A stretch of DNA of 64,000 nt from Acidimicrobiia bacterium. GTDB lineage: Bacteria; Actinomycetota; Acidimicrobiia; Acidimicrobiales; Aldehydirespiratoraceae. This document shows, in pieces, positions 21,256-29,528 of the stretch. The DNA is taken from the NCBI GenBank assembly GCA_022821685.1, contig JAJEDD010000042.1, positions 61,102 through 125,101 on the forward strand, written 5' to 3'. Numbering within the stretch: the stretch's first letter is position 1; the number at the start of each line of letters is the position of its first letter. The notes below the pieces were generated by a model that saw nothing but the letters and a program-made list of their open reading frames with translations, was not told the origin of the DNA and did no database searches. The position numbers and the translations under genes were made by a program.

Positions 21256-22545
21256 GTGATCCGTTTGCGCTCACGCTTGGCCGTTCTGGCTGTAGTCGCG
21301 GCAACGGCGGCCGCTTGCGGGTCCAACGGCGACGAAGCCGCGTCGACCCCCGCGACCACGGCGCCAACTACCACCGCGGCCCCCGCCCCAACCGTGTCGC
21401 CGCCTGCAACAGCCGCACCTACATCAGGCGCCGCTACGACAGGCGCCGACGAACCCACAGCCGCTGTCACGACAACCACCCCGGCAGCTCCTGCCACAAC
21501 GACCGCGGCCACCACCGACACGACAACCACTGCGACCACTACAACGACCACCACCACGCTGCCACCCGTGGCCGACTCGCCGTGGGAGCGGGTTGTAGGC
21601 ACCGAGGACTGCGCCTGCGCCGACGGCAGCGAGTACGTCTACTGGGTGCGACAGGGCGACCCGTCAAAGCTGGTCTTCTACCTGGAGGGCGGCGGGGCCT
21701 GCTTCAGCGACGGGACCTGCTCTTTCAGCACCGGCAACTACGACCCGACCGCCGATGATTCCGACCCCTACGACAACCCGTACTACTGGCCGGGCATATT
21801 CGACTTCGACAACCCTCTCAACCCGCTCAGGCACCACTCCTTCGTGGTGGCGCTGTACTGCACCGGCGACATCCACATCGGCAACAACACCCACGACTAC
21901 GGCCGCGGCGTGGTGGTGCGCCACAACGGTTTCGTGAACGCCAACACCGCACTCGACACCGCGGTCGAGCGCTTCGGCGGAGCGACCGAGGTGGTGGTGG
22001 CCGGAACCAGCGCCGGGTCGGCCGCGGCGCCCCTGTACGGCGGTCTGGCCGCCGACCGGTTCCCGCAGGCCGACATCGCGGTGATGGCCGACTCCTCGGG
22101 CGCCTACCCCAGCGTCCCGGCGGTGAACGCCGGCATCGGCGAGCTGTGGGGCACGTTCAGCGCGGTGCCGGACTGGCCGGTCAACCAAGACGTGACACCC
22201 GAGCAGTGGGGCCTGCCCGAGCTGTTCATCCAGGCCGGGCGCCACGCTCCGAGGATCCGGTTCGGCCGGTTCGACAACGCCTTCGACCGCACTCAGGAGT
22301 TCTTCGCCCGGCTGGCCGGATTCGACGCCAGCCGGCTCGATGAGCTGATGCTGCTGAACGAGTCGCGGATCGAGGAGGCCGGCGTCAGCCAGGCCAGCTT
22401 CACCGCGCCGGGCCGCGACCACGGAATCCTGCCCCGCGACTCCTTCTACGACCTGGAGGTCGAGGGCATATCGTTCCTCGACTGGTTCACCCGGTTCCTG
22501 CAAGGCGACGACGTAGCCGACCTAACCTGCACGGACTGCGCCTAG
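21256..22545 (+). CDS. Pectinacetylesterase/Notum-like lipoprotein
   Basis: Predicted secreted serine esterase anchored as a lipoprotein. The GTG at 21256 follows GAGGAGG by five bases. The signal peptide RLAVLAVVAATAAACGS has a lipobox with Cys near residue 20. A Thr/Ala/Pro-rich spacer follows to about residue 110. The catalytic domain has VFYLEGGGACFSDGTC, AGTSAGSAA (nucleophile Ser), DSSGAYPSVPA and a late GRDHGILPRDSFY with a candidate His. This is the pectinacetylesterase/Notum pattern; in bacteria such enzymes deacetylate unknown polysaccharides or lipids. 429 residues. Sits alone between two tRNA-Ser genes. Confidence 0.82.
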   Translation: MIRLRSRLAVLAVVAATAAACGSNGDEAASTPATTAPTTTAAPAPTVSPPATAAPTSGAATTGADEPTAAVTTTTPAAPATTTAATTDTTTTATTTTTTTTLPPVADSPWERVVGTEDCACADGSEYVYWVRQGDPSKLVFYLEGGGACFSDGTCSFSTGNYDPTADDSDPYDNPYYWPGIFDFDNPLNPLRHHSFVVALYCTGDIHIGNNTHDYGRGVVVRHNGFVNANTALDTAVERFGGATEVVVAGTSAGSAAAPLYGGLAADRFPQADIAVMADSSGAYPSVPAVNAGIGELWGTFSAVPDWPVNQDVTPEQWGLPELFIQAGRHAPRIRFGRFDNAFDRTQEFFARLAGFDASRLDELMLLNESRIEEAGVSQASFTAPGRDHGILPRDSFYDLEVEGISFLDWFTRFLQGDDVADLTCTDCA

Positions 22546-22624
22546 AGGCCGAGCTTGCGAGGCCGTGGCCCGAGCGGCCCGTGAGCGCAGCGAACAAGAG
22601 CGGGAATGACCCCGCTGCGACGCA
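22545..22624 (+). repeat. Dispersed repeat, near-complete copy
   Basis: Begins at the last base of the preceding stop codon. Order of parts: GAGGCCGAGCTTGCGAGGCC, GTGGCCCGAGCGGCCCGTG, AGCGCAGCGAACAAGAGCGG, GAATGACCCCGCTGCGACGC. The last block is also seen, inverted, at 39.25 kb, so it belongs to the element. Confidence 0.85.
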
Positions 22625-22685
22625 ACAGCCTCGTAGCGGCCCGCGGACGCTCGAAGGGCCGACACGCGGTACGCTCGGGGCTTCC

Positions 22686-22774
22686 GGAGACGTGGCCGAG
22701 TCTGGTTGAAGGCGCTTCCCTGCTAAGGAAGTAACGATGCAAGTCGTTCGTGGGTTCGAATCCCACCGTCTCCG
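22686..22774 (+). tRNA. tRNA-Ser (anticodon GCT)
   Basis: Acceptor GGAGACG pairs with CGTCTCC, discriminator G. Anticodon stem CTTCC/GGAAG with loop CTGCTAA gives GCT at 22722-22724. Long variable arm typical of serine tRNAs. CCA is not encoded. Confidence 0.96.
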
Positions 22775-22845
22775 CGCTTTGTGTCGGGGCTAGTCCGGTC
22801 GGGGGCTTTGGGGTCGTGGGGGGCGCTACACTGCGGCTTCCCCTA

Positions 22846-22920
22846 GCGCTCGTAGCTCAATTTGGATAGAGCATCTGACTACGGATCAGAAGGTTGGGGG
22901 TTCGAGTCCCTCCGAGCGCG
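22846..22920 (+). tRNA. tRNA-Arg (anticodon ACG)
   Basis: Acceptor GCGCTCG pairs with CGAGCGC, discriminator G. Anticodon stem TCTGA/TCAGA with loop CTACGGA gives ACG at 22881-22883, expected to be read as inosine. Standard D- and T-arms. CCA is not encoded. Confidence 0.96.
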
Positions 22921-22954
22921 CTGAATCCAGTCCGGTTGCCTGGCCGGGCGGTGG

Positions 22955-25000
22955 TCAGTCGTCTTGGACTACGACCTTCGACAACAGGGCGTGGGGCAGG
23001 GGCTGGTAGTCGTGGTGCTCGGCGCTGAAGGTGCCGGTGCCGCCGGTCATCGACCGCAGGTCGATCACGTAGCTGAGGATCTCCGAGGTGGGCACGTGGG
23101 CCCGGATCACGCTGGTGCCCGCCGCCGAACCGGGCTCGGTGCCGAACACCTGTCCCCGGCGCGAGTTCAGGTCGCCCAGCACGTCGCCCTGGTAGCTGTC
23201 GGGCACCTCCACGCTGATCTCGCTGATCGGCTCGAGCACCGCGCTGCCGGCCTGCTCCACCGCCTGCTTGAGGGCCAGCGACCCGGCGATCTTGAAGCTC
23301 ATCTCCGACGAGTCCACCGAGTGGTGCTTGCCGTCGTAGCACACCGCCCGCAGGTCCACCATCGGAAAGCCGTGCCGGCCGCCGTTGGCCATGGCCTCGC
23401 CGATGCCGGCCCCCACTGCGGGGATCAGGTTGCGGGGTATGGCGCCGCCGCTCACCTCGGTGTCGAACTCGTAGCCGCCGCCCCTGGCCAGCGGCTCGAA
23501 GCGCACCATGGCCACCGCGAACTGCCCGTGGCCGCCGCTCTGCTTCTTGTGTTTGGCCTCCACGTCGGCGGGGCGGGCCAGCGTCTCGAGGTACGCCACC
23601 TTCATGTCCTCCACCTCGAAGTCGATCCCCATGCGCTCGAGGCGCGACCGCACCACCCGGATGTGGGCCTCGCCCGCCCCCGACAGCACCGTCTGGCGAG
23701 TGGTGGGATCCTGGCGGATCACCAGGCTGGGATCCTCGGTGGCGAAGCGGCGCAGCGCCGAGGCCAGCTTGTCCTCCTGGGCCGGGGCCGTGGCGTGCAC
23801 CGCCACCCCGTACACCGGTGTCGGCGGCGGCGTGATCGGCACCGAGAGGGCAGAATCATTCGACAGCGTGTCGCCGGTGCGCACGTCGCCGAGCTTGGTG
23901 ACGGCCACGATGTCGCCGGCTGCGACCTGACCTGTGCCCTGGTGGTCGGCGCCGGTGAACGACATGAGATTGTGGAGCCGCTCCTTGTCGCCGGTGCGGC
24001 TGTTGACCAGGTTGTCGTTGGAGCGGATCGTCCCCGACAGCACCCTCAGCAACGAGATCTGCCCGAGGAAGTCGTCGATGCGGGTCTTGAACACCAACGC
24101 TGCCGGCGATGCCGACTCGTCGCTGGCCAGCTCCACCGACTCGCCGCCCCGCACCGCGGCCACCGGTCCGTTGGCGCCGGGGGCGGGGCCGACCCGGCCG
24201 ATGAAGTCGAGCAGATGGTCCACGCCGATGGGCTTGGCCGCCGAGCCGCACAGCACCGGGAACACACTGCACTGGGCCACCGCGTCGCGGATGAGCTGCT
24301 GCAGCTGCTCCTGGGTCGGCTCGACGCCCTCCAGATACTGCTCGAGCAGCTCGTCGTCGCCCTCCACCACATCCTCTACCAGCTGGGTGCGGCCGTCGGA
24401 CGCGGCCGGGGCCACATCGTCGGGTACGGGCGCGTCGGCCGACTGCCCGCTGCTGTAGTCGAGGGCGCCGTCGCCCACCAGATCGGCGATGCCGTGGAAC
24501 GAGGCCTCCGCCCCCAGCGGCAGCTCCACCGCCTCAACGCGCGAGCCGAAATGCGACTGCAGGTCGTCGAGGGTGCGCTCGAAGGAGGAGCGCTCCCGGT
24601 CCAGCCCGTTGACGAACACCAGCCGGGGCAGGCCCAACCGCTCGGCGTGGCGCCACATCACCTGGTCCTGGGCCTGGACCCCCGACACTGCGTCCACCAC
24701 GAACACGGCCAGGTCGGCGGCATGCATGCCGTTGACGGCGTCGCCCACGAAGTCGGTGTATCCGGGGGTGTCGATCAGGTTGACCCGGTGGCCCCGCCAG
24801 TCGAACGATGCCAGCGACACGGTCAGGCTCTGGTGGCGGGCCCGCTCCTCGGGGTCGTAGTCGCAGTGGGCGGTGCCCTCGTCGACCCGGCCCATCCGGC
24901 TCACCACGCCGGCCCGGTACAGCATCGCCTCGGCCAGGGTGGTCTTGCCGTTGCCGTTGTGGCCGACGAGGACGACGTTTCTGATGGATGGCGACGACAC
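22955..25000 (-). CDS. Elongation factor G-like GTPase (EF-G2 type)
   Basis: Five-domain EF-G paralogue of 681 residues. G1 is GHNGNGKTT, G3 is DTPGYTDF. G4 reads VNGLDRER where translation factors have NKxD, so the base-specifying Lys is replaced by Gly. Domain II, III (GAGEAHIRVVRSRLERMG), IV (KKQSGGHGQFAVAMV) and V are all recognisable. Known relatives are the actinobacterial FusA2 proteins, whose role in translation or ribosome rescue is not settled. It stands apart from rpsL-rpsG-tuf. Converges on the tRNA-Arg gene. Confidence 0.9.
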   Translation of the reverse strand: MSSPSIRNVVLVGHNGNGKTTLAEAMLYRAGVVSRMGRVDEGTAHCDYDPEERARHQSLTVSLASFDWRGHRVNLIDTPGYTDFVGDAVNGMHAADLAVFVVDAVSGVQAQDQVMWRHAERLGLPRLVFVNGLDRERSSFERTLDDLQSHFGSRVEAVELPLGAEASFHGIADLVGDGALDYSSGQSADAPVPDDVAPAASDGRTQLVEDVVEGDDELLEQYLEGVEPTQEQLQQLIRDAVAQCSVFPVLCGSAAKPIGVDHLLDFIGRVGPAPGANGPVAAVRGGESVELASDESASPAALVFKTRIDDFLGQISLLRVLSGTIRSNDNLVNSRTGDKERLHNLMSFTGADHQGTGQVAAGDIVAVTKLGDVRTGDTLSNDSALSVPITPPPTPVYGVAVHATAPAQEDKLASALRRFATEDPSLVIRQDPTTRQTVLSGAGEAHIRVVRSRLERMGIDFEVEDMKVAYLETLARPADVEAKHKKQSGGHGQFAVAMVRFEPLARGGGYEFDTEVSGGAIPRNLIPAVGAGIGEAMANGGRHGFPMVDLRAVCYDGKHHSVDSSEMSFKIAGSLALKQAVEQAGSAVLEPISEISVEVPDSYQGDVLGDLNSRRGQVFGTEPGSAAGTSVIRAHVPTSEILSYVIDLRSMTGGTGTFSAEHHDYQPLPHALLSKVVVQDD

Positions 25001-25088
25001 GCTGACTATCCCTCCCGTTGGTAGGCCTGCGCACGCATGGGAACGCCGACCCTAACCCCCGCCGCCGCCGACGGCTAGTGGGCCCCCC

Positions 25089-25200
25089 GAGGCCGAGCCT
25101 GCGAGGCCGTGGCCCGAGCGGCCCGTGAGCGCAGCGAACAAGAGCGGGAAACCGAGGCCGAGCCTGCGAGGCCGTGGCCCGAGCGGCCCGTGAGCGCAGC
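25089..25200 (+). repeat. Dispersed repeat, two tandem copies
   Basis: Copies begin at 25089 and 25154 (65-base step). Both carry GAGGCCGAGCCTGCGAGGCC and GTGGCCCGAGCGGCCCGTG; the first ends AACAAGAGCGGGAA, the second is cut at GCGCAGC. They fill most of the 209-base gap between the EF-G2 and ferredoxin genes. Confidence 0.9.
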
Positions 25201-25209
25201 TCCGCGGGA

Positions 25210-25407
25210 TCAGTCCTCGATCAACTCGACTGCGTACTCGGGGCAGTTGTCGAAAGCCAGGCGGGCCTTCTCCTCCAGTTCGGGGGCCACCTCGCCGTCG
25301 CCGATCTCGAAGGCCGTGCCCTCGTCGTCCACGTCGAACAGTTCCGGCGCCAGCATGTAGCAGCGGTTGTGGCCCTGGCAGGCCTCCTGGTCGACACGAA
25401 CTCTCAT
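25210..25407 (-). CDS. Small ferredoxin, probably 3Fe-4S
   Basis: 65 residues, MRVRVDQEACQGHNRCYMLA onward. Cysteine pattern is C-x2-H-x2-C, then a late NCPEYAVELIE; His at the second position usually means a [3Fe-4S] cluster, as in P450- and Rieske-linked ferredoxins. The ATG at 25407 follows GGAAGGGAAG. It is the last gene of the dehydrogenase/methyltransferase run, 31 bases after mttB, and is a candidate electron acceptor for the flavin dehydrogenases (inference). Confidence 0.9.
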   Translation of the reverse strand: MRVRVDQEACQGHNRCYMLAPELFDVDDEGTAFEIGDGEVAPELEEKARLAFDNCPEYAVELIED

Positions 25408-25438
25408 GGCAACTTCCCTTCCGGCAGGGGGGGGGGGA

Positions 25439-26983
25439 TTATGGCAGGCGGATGGGGAAGGCGGACCGGATGCGGGCGTCGGCCTCGGCGCTGATGTGGG
25501 ATGGACGGTGCTCGGCCAGCACCCGCTGGACGTGCTCATGGGCCCGGGTCCGGGCGTCCTTGCCGCCCGCGTCCATCCAGTTGTCGGGGGTATCGCGGTC
25601 GCCGATCTCGGGGTAGACGTACTCCCGCTGCATCAGCTCCAGCGTTTGGGGCGAACCCAGGAAATGGCCCGGACCGGCCACCACCTCGGCGATGAGCTCA
25701 GCCGACAGCGTCTCCTCGTTCACCTCGATTCCCCGCACGGTGCGGTTGATCGAGCCGAGCATGTCGTTGTCGATCACCAGCGCCTCCAGCGAGCAGCTCA
25801 GGATGCTGGCCACCATCCCCGCCGACTCGTACACCAGGTTGGCTCCGGCCTGGCCGGCCAGCGTCACGTTGACGCCCTTCTCGTAGCCGGCCTGGTTGTC
25901 GGGGATCTTGGAGTCGGCCATGCCCGCGGCCACCCCCGACGGCAGGCCGATCCAGTTGAGCAGCTGGGCCGCGGCCGCGTTGAGGATGCCCTCCTCGCCG
26001 GAGCCTCCGCTCATGGCGCCGGTGCGCAGATCCGAAACGAACGGCCACATGCCCATCACACACGGGTGGCCGGGGCTCAGCAGGTTGACCCCGGTGAGCG
26101 CGGCCAGGCACTCGGCCAGGGCCTGGGCCAGCGATCCGGCCAGCGCCGCGGGGGAGGTGGCCCCGGCCTGGCCGGCCGACAGCAGGTTGATGGGCATGCC
26201 CGTCTCGACCTGGGCCACCATGCACTTCGCCGACTCCTCCGCGAAGCGCAGCGGCGGCACCACGAAGGTGTTGTTGGCCGCCACGAAGGGCCGCTTGCGG
26301 AACTCGCCCCGCCCGCCGAGAGCCATGTCGAACATGTCCACCGTCTCATAGACGTGGTCGCGCTCGAACCACGACGTGCCGACGGGCTTGGTGGTGCCCG
26401 CCATGGCCGCGTAGGCGGTGTTGATGTCGAGCTCGCGGGCGTCCTCCATGTCTCGGGCCACCACGGTGCGCACGAAGAAGTGGATGTGGTCGAGGGTGTC
26501 GACTAGGCGGGCGCAGTCGTAGACGTCGACTGCGGTGGAGGGGCGGAACTCCCCGGCGAGGTGGTCGTACATCAACACGGCCGCGCCGGCGGTGCCGAAG
26601 TGGACCCGGTCGCCGCCCACGGTGATGGAGCGGTCGTCATCGAAGCCGTGCCACACCCACTCTTTGGCCGCGGTGGCGATGGCGCCCTCCACCAGTCCAC
26701 GCGGGTAGCGCAGCCGGCCCGCATCATCGACGTGGCCGCCCGCGGCGGTGACCACCTCGGTGAACTCGTCGATAGGCGAGCCCATGCCGACGTTCTCGAG
26801 CAGCCCCAGCGCGGTGTCGTACACCTGCTGAAGGTCGGACTCGCTCAGCGGCGAGAACCGGCCTCCCGGCAGTCCCGGCCGCACCGGCCGGGCATCGACC
26901 TCCAGCGGAGCAGCGCGGGCCGCGATGCGCCCGGCCCTGCCGCCGCCCCGGCGCCGTCCCGCTGCCTCGGACACCTGCGTCAC
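25439..26983 (-). CDS. MttB-family methylamine methyltransferase, non-pyrrolysine
   Basis: COG5598 trimethylamine methyltransferase-like TIM-barrel protein of about 514 residues: FSPLSESDLQQVYDTALGLL at the start, GTAGAAVLMYD, NNTFVVPPLRFAEES, then HPCVMGMWPFVSDLRTGAMS and AAAQLLNWIGLPSGVA. The frame has no internal TAG, so it is not a pyrrolysine enzyme; such homologues include glycine betaine methyltransferases that use a corrinoid protein. No corrinoid protein gene is seen here. The GTG at 26983 follows GAAGG closely; a second GTG at 26974 is possible. Same strand as the two dehydrogenases, 79 bases downstream. Confidence 0.85.
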   Translation of the reverse strand: MTQVSEAAGRRRGGGRAGRIAARAAPLEVDARPVRPGLPGGRFSPLSESDLQQVYDTALGLLENVGMGSPIDEFTEVVTAAGGHVDDAGRLRYPRGLVEGAIATAAKEWVWHGFDDDRSITVGGDRVHFGTAGAAVLMYDHLAGEFRPSTAVDVYDCARLVDTLDHIHFFVRTVVARDMEDARELDINTAYAAMAGTTKPVGTSWFERDHVYETVDMFDMALGGRGEFRKRPFVAANNTFVVPPLRFAEESAKCMVAQVETGMPINLLSAGQAGATSPAALAGSLAQALAECLAALTGVNLLSPGHPCVMGMWPFVSDLRTGAMSGGSGEEGILNAAAAQLLNWIGLPSGVAAGMADSKIPDNQAGYEKGVNVTLAGQAGANLVYESAGMVASILSCSLEALVIDNDMLGSINRTVRGIEVNEETLSAELIAEVVAGPGHFLGSPQTLELMQREYVYPEIGDRDTPDNWMDAGGKDARTRAHEHVQRVLAEHRPSHISAEADARIRSAFPIRLP

Positions 26984-27062
26984 CTGCCTTCGGTTGAACT
27001 GCCGGGGTTCAGGGTGGCGAGTGGTCCACAGCATCCGGGAGTTCCATGAGGTTGAGTGCTCA

Positions 27063-29528
27063 TCATGATCGGGGCGCGGTGTTGGCCGGGTCGTAGGCCG
27101 GCTCGGCCAGCACGGTGGCGGTGCGGCGCTCGCCCAGCAGGTCGAGCTCGAAGGTGGACCCGGGCGCCTCGAAGGCCGGGGCCACGTACACGAAGGCCAG
27201 ACTGCGGCCCACGGTGTGGCCCCAGGCGCCGCTGGTGGCGATGCCCATGACGTTGCCGTCGGCGTCGAAGGCAGGCTCGTTGCCCCGCACATCGTTGTCG
27301 GTGGCGTCCACCTCGCAGTACACCAGCACCATCGACAGCGGCTCTAGCTGGTCGCGCCGGGCCACCGTGGCGTCGCGGCCGATGAACGGCCGGCTCAGGT
27401 CGATGAAGCGTTCCAGGCGGGCCTCGATGGGGGTGATCTCGGTGGTGAGCTCCGAGCCCCAGGCCTTGTAGCCCTTCTCGATGCGCATCACGTTCATGGC
27501 GTAGCTGCCGAAGTGAACCATCCCGTGGGGCTCGCCCGCGGCGACCACCGCTTCGTACAGGTCGGCCAGCCGGTCCATGTCGCAGTGCAGCTCCCAGCCC
27601 AGCTCCCCCACATACGACACCCGCAGCGCCACACACGGCACCCCGGCCACGGTGATCTCGGCCGCGGTCAGCCAAGCGAAGGCGTCGTTGGCGAGGTCGG
27701 CGTCGGTGAGAGGCGCCAGCACGTCGCGGGCCCGGGGGCCGGTCACCGCCAGCAGGCCGGTGGAGTCGGTCACGTCGGCCACCTTGACGTCCTCGCCCGC
27801 ACCGACGTGCTGTTGCAGCCAGTCGAGGTCGTGGCTCTGGCCCATGATGGCCGAGGTCGCATAGAAGCGGTCGGGCGCCAGGCGGGCGATGGTCATCTCG
27901 CACTCGATGCCGCCGAGGTCGGTGAGCATGTGGGTCAGCCGGATGCCGCCGTCTCGGGCCGGCAGCCGGTTGGCCGACAGGCGGTCGAGGAAGGCGGCCG
28001 CATCGGCGCCGCTCACCTCGAAGGAGGCGAAGGCGGAGATGTCGGCGATCCCGACCCGCCGGCGCACTCCCTGCACCTCGGCCGCCACCGGGTCGAAGGC
28101 GTTGGAGCGGCGGAACGAGTGCCGCTCGCCGGCGCCGTCGGGCGCGTAGTACTGGGGCCGCTCCCAGCCGTACACCTCCTGCCACTGGGCGCCCAGCCGG
28201 TCGAGGCGGCCGTGGATGGGGGTCGTCTTCTGGGGCCGGCCCGCGGCCCGGTACTCGCCGGGCAGGCGCACCTGGTACATCTCGTGGTACTCGTCGCAGG
28301 CCTTGGCGACGGCGAAAGTCGAGCGGGGGCCGGTGTGGTCGCCGAAGCGGCGGGGGTCCATGCCCCGCACGTTGATCTCGGTCTGGCCGTGGACCATCCA
28401 CTGGGCCAGGTACTTGCCCGCGCCGGGACCCTGGGTGATGCCGATGGAGGCGCCGTTGCAGTGCCAGTAGTTCCCCAGCCCCGGCGCGGGGCCCATCAGG
28501 TAGCCGGAGTCGGGGGTGTGGGTGATCGGCCCCGACACGATCTGCTTGATGCCGGCGGTGGCGAAGGCCGGTATGCGCATGGCGGTGTATTCGAGGCACT
28601 CCTCGAGCACGTCGACGTTCTCGCCGGTGAGGTGGAAGTCGTGGGCCCAGTCGATGCCCTCCACTCCGTAAACCCTGGAGTCCGACATCTCGTAGGGGCC
28701 GACCAGCAGTCCGTCGATCTCGCGGCGGTAGTAGCACGAGGACCGGGGATCGCGGGTCACGGGCGGCTCGAAGCCGAGGTCGATCATGGCCTGCAGCGGC
28801 TCGGTGACCAGGTACTGGTGAATCACCGAGACGATGGGCACATCGAGGCCGACCATGGCCCCGAGCTGGGGTGCGTAGTGGCCGGCCGCGTTGACGACAT
28901 GGTCGCACACGATCCGGTAGCTGTCGTCGGTGCCGCCGCCCATGCCGCCAGGGACGGCGATGATCTCCCAGCGCCCGTCGGGTAGGCGGCTCATGTCGGT
29001 CACCAGGGTGTGGCGGCGAATCTCGCAGCCGAGATTGCGGGCGCCCCGGGCCATAGCGTTGGTGCAGCCCGACGGGTCGGTCCAGCCGTCGTTGGGGGTG
29101 TAGAACCCGACCTTGACGTCGCTGAGATCCTCCAGCAGCGGATGGCGCTCGCGGATCTCGGCGGGGCCGATCAGGTGCGACTCGACGCCGATCTGGGTGA
29201 GCATGGCGTGCACGTAGCGGTGCCAGTCGACCTCGTCGTCGCTGCGGGCCAGCCGGATGGCGCCGCAGCCGTGCCAGCCCGCCGACAGCCCGGTCTCCTC
29301 CTCGAGGCGGGGGTAGAGGGCCACCGCCTCCTCATGGACCTTGGCCATGTTGAGGTCGCCGATGAAGTTGGGGATCAGCCCGGCCGCATGCCAGGTAGAC
29401 CCCGAGGTGAGCTCGCCCTTCTCCAGCAAGACGGTGTCGGTCCAGCCCTCATGGGCCAGGTAGTAGAGCAGGCCCACCCCCATGGCCCCGCCCCCAACAA
29501 TCACACACCGCGCCTGTTGCGTTGTCAT
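27063..29528 (-). CDS. FAD-dependent dimethylglycine/sarcosine dehydrogenase-like protein with GcvT domain (1)
   Basis: Oxidative N-demethylase expected to pass the methyl carbon to tetrahydrofolate. The N-terminal DAO-type FAD domain has CVIVGGGAMGVGLLYYLAHE and GSTWHAAGLIPNF (the His is the family's covalent-FAD site). The C-terminal half is an aminomethyltransferase (GcvT) domain from about residue 440 with FEVSGADAAAFLDRLSAN and VSYVGELGWELHCDMD. 821 residues. Its ATG overlaps the stop of the next upstream dehydrogenase (ATGA at 29525-29528), so the two are translationally coupled. Dimethylglycine, sarcosine or N-methylglutamate are all possible substrates. Confidence 0.9.
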   Translation of the reverse strand: MTTQQARCVIVGGGAMGVGLLYYLAHEGWTDTVLLEKGELTSGSTWHAAGLIPNFIGDLNMAKVHEEAVALYPRLEEETGLSAGWHGCGAIRLARSDDEVDWHRYVHAMLTQIGVESHLIGPAEIRERHPLLEDLSDVKVGFYTPNDGWTDPSGCTNAMARGARNLGCEIRRHTLVTDMSRLPDGRWEIIAVPGGMGGGTDDSYRIVCDHVVNAAGHYAPQLGAMVGLDVPIVSVIHQYLVTEPLQAMIDLGFEPPVTRDPRSSCYYRREIDGLLVGPYEMSDSRVYGVEGIDWAHDFHLTGENVDVLEECLEYTAMRIPAFATAGIKQIVSGPITHTPDSGYLMGPAPGLGNYWHCNGASIGITQGPGAGKYLAQWMVHGQTEINVRGMDPRRFGDHTGPRSTFAVAKACDEYHEMYQVRLPGEYRAAGRPQKTTPIHGRLDRLGAQWQEVYGWERPQYYAPDGAGERHSFRRSNAFDPVAAEVQGVRRRVGIADISAFASFEVSGADAAAFLDRLSANRLPARDGGIRLTHMLTDLGGIECEMTIARLAPDRFYATSAIMGQSHDLDWLQQHVGAGEDVKVADVTDSTGLLAVTGPRARDVLAPLTDADLANDAFAWLTAAEITVAGVPCVALRVSYVGELGWELHCDMDRLADLYEAVVAAGEPHGMVHFGSYAMNVMRIEKGYKAWGSELTTEITPIEARLERFIDLSRPFIGRDATVARRDQLEPLSMVLVYCEVDATDNDVRGNEPAFDADGNVMGIATSGAWGHTVGRSLAFVYVAPAFEAPGSTFELDLLGERRTATVLAEPAYDPANTAPRS

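Noticed and set aside
25439..26983. Pyrrolysine-containing trimethylamine methyltransferase
   Set aside because: No in-frame TAG and no pyl genes; it is a non-pyrrolysine family member.
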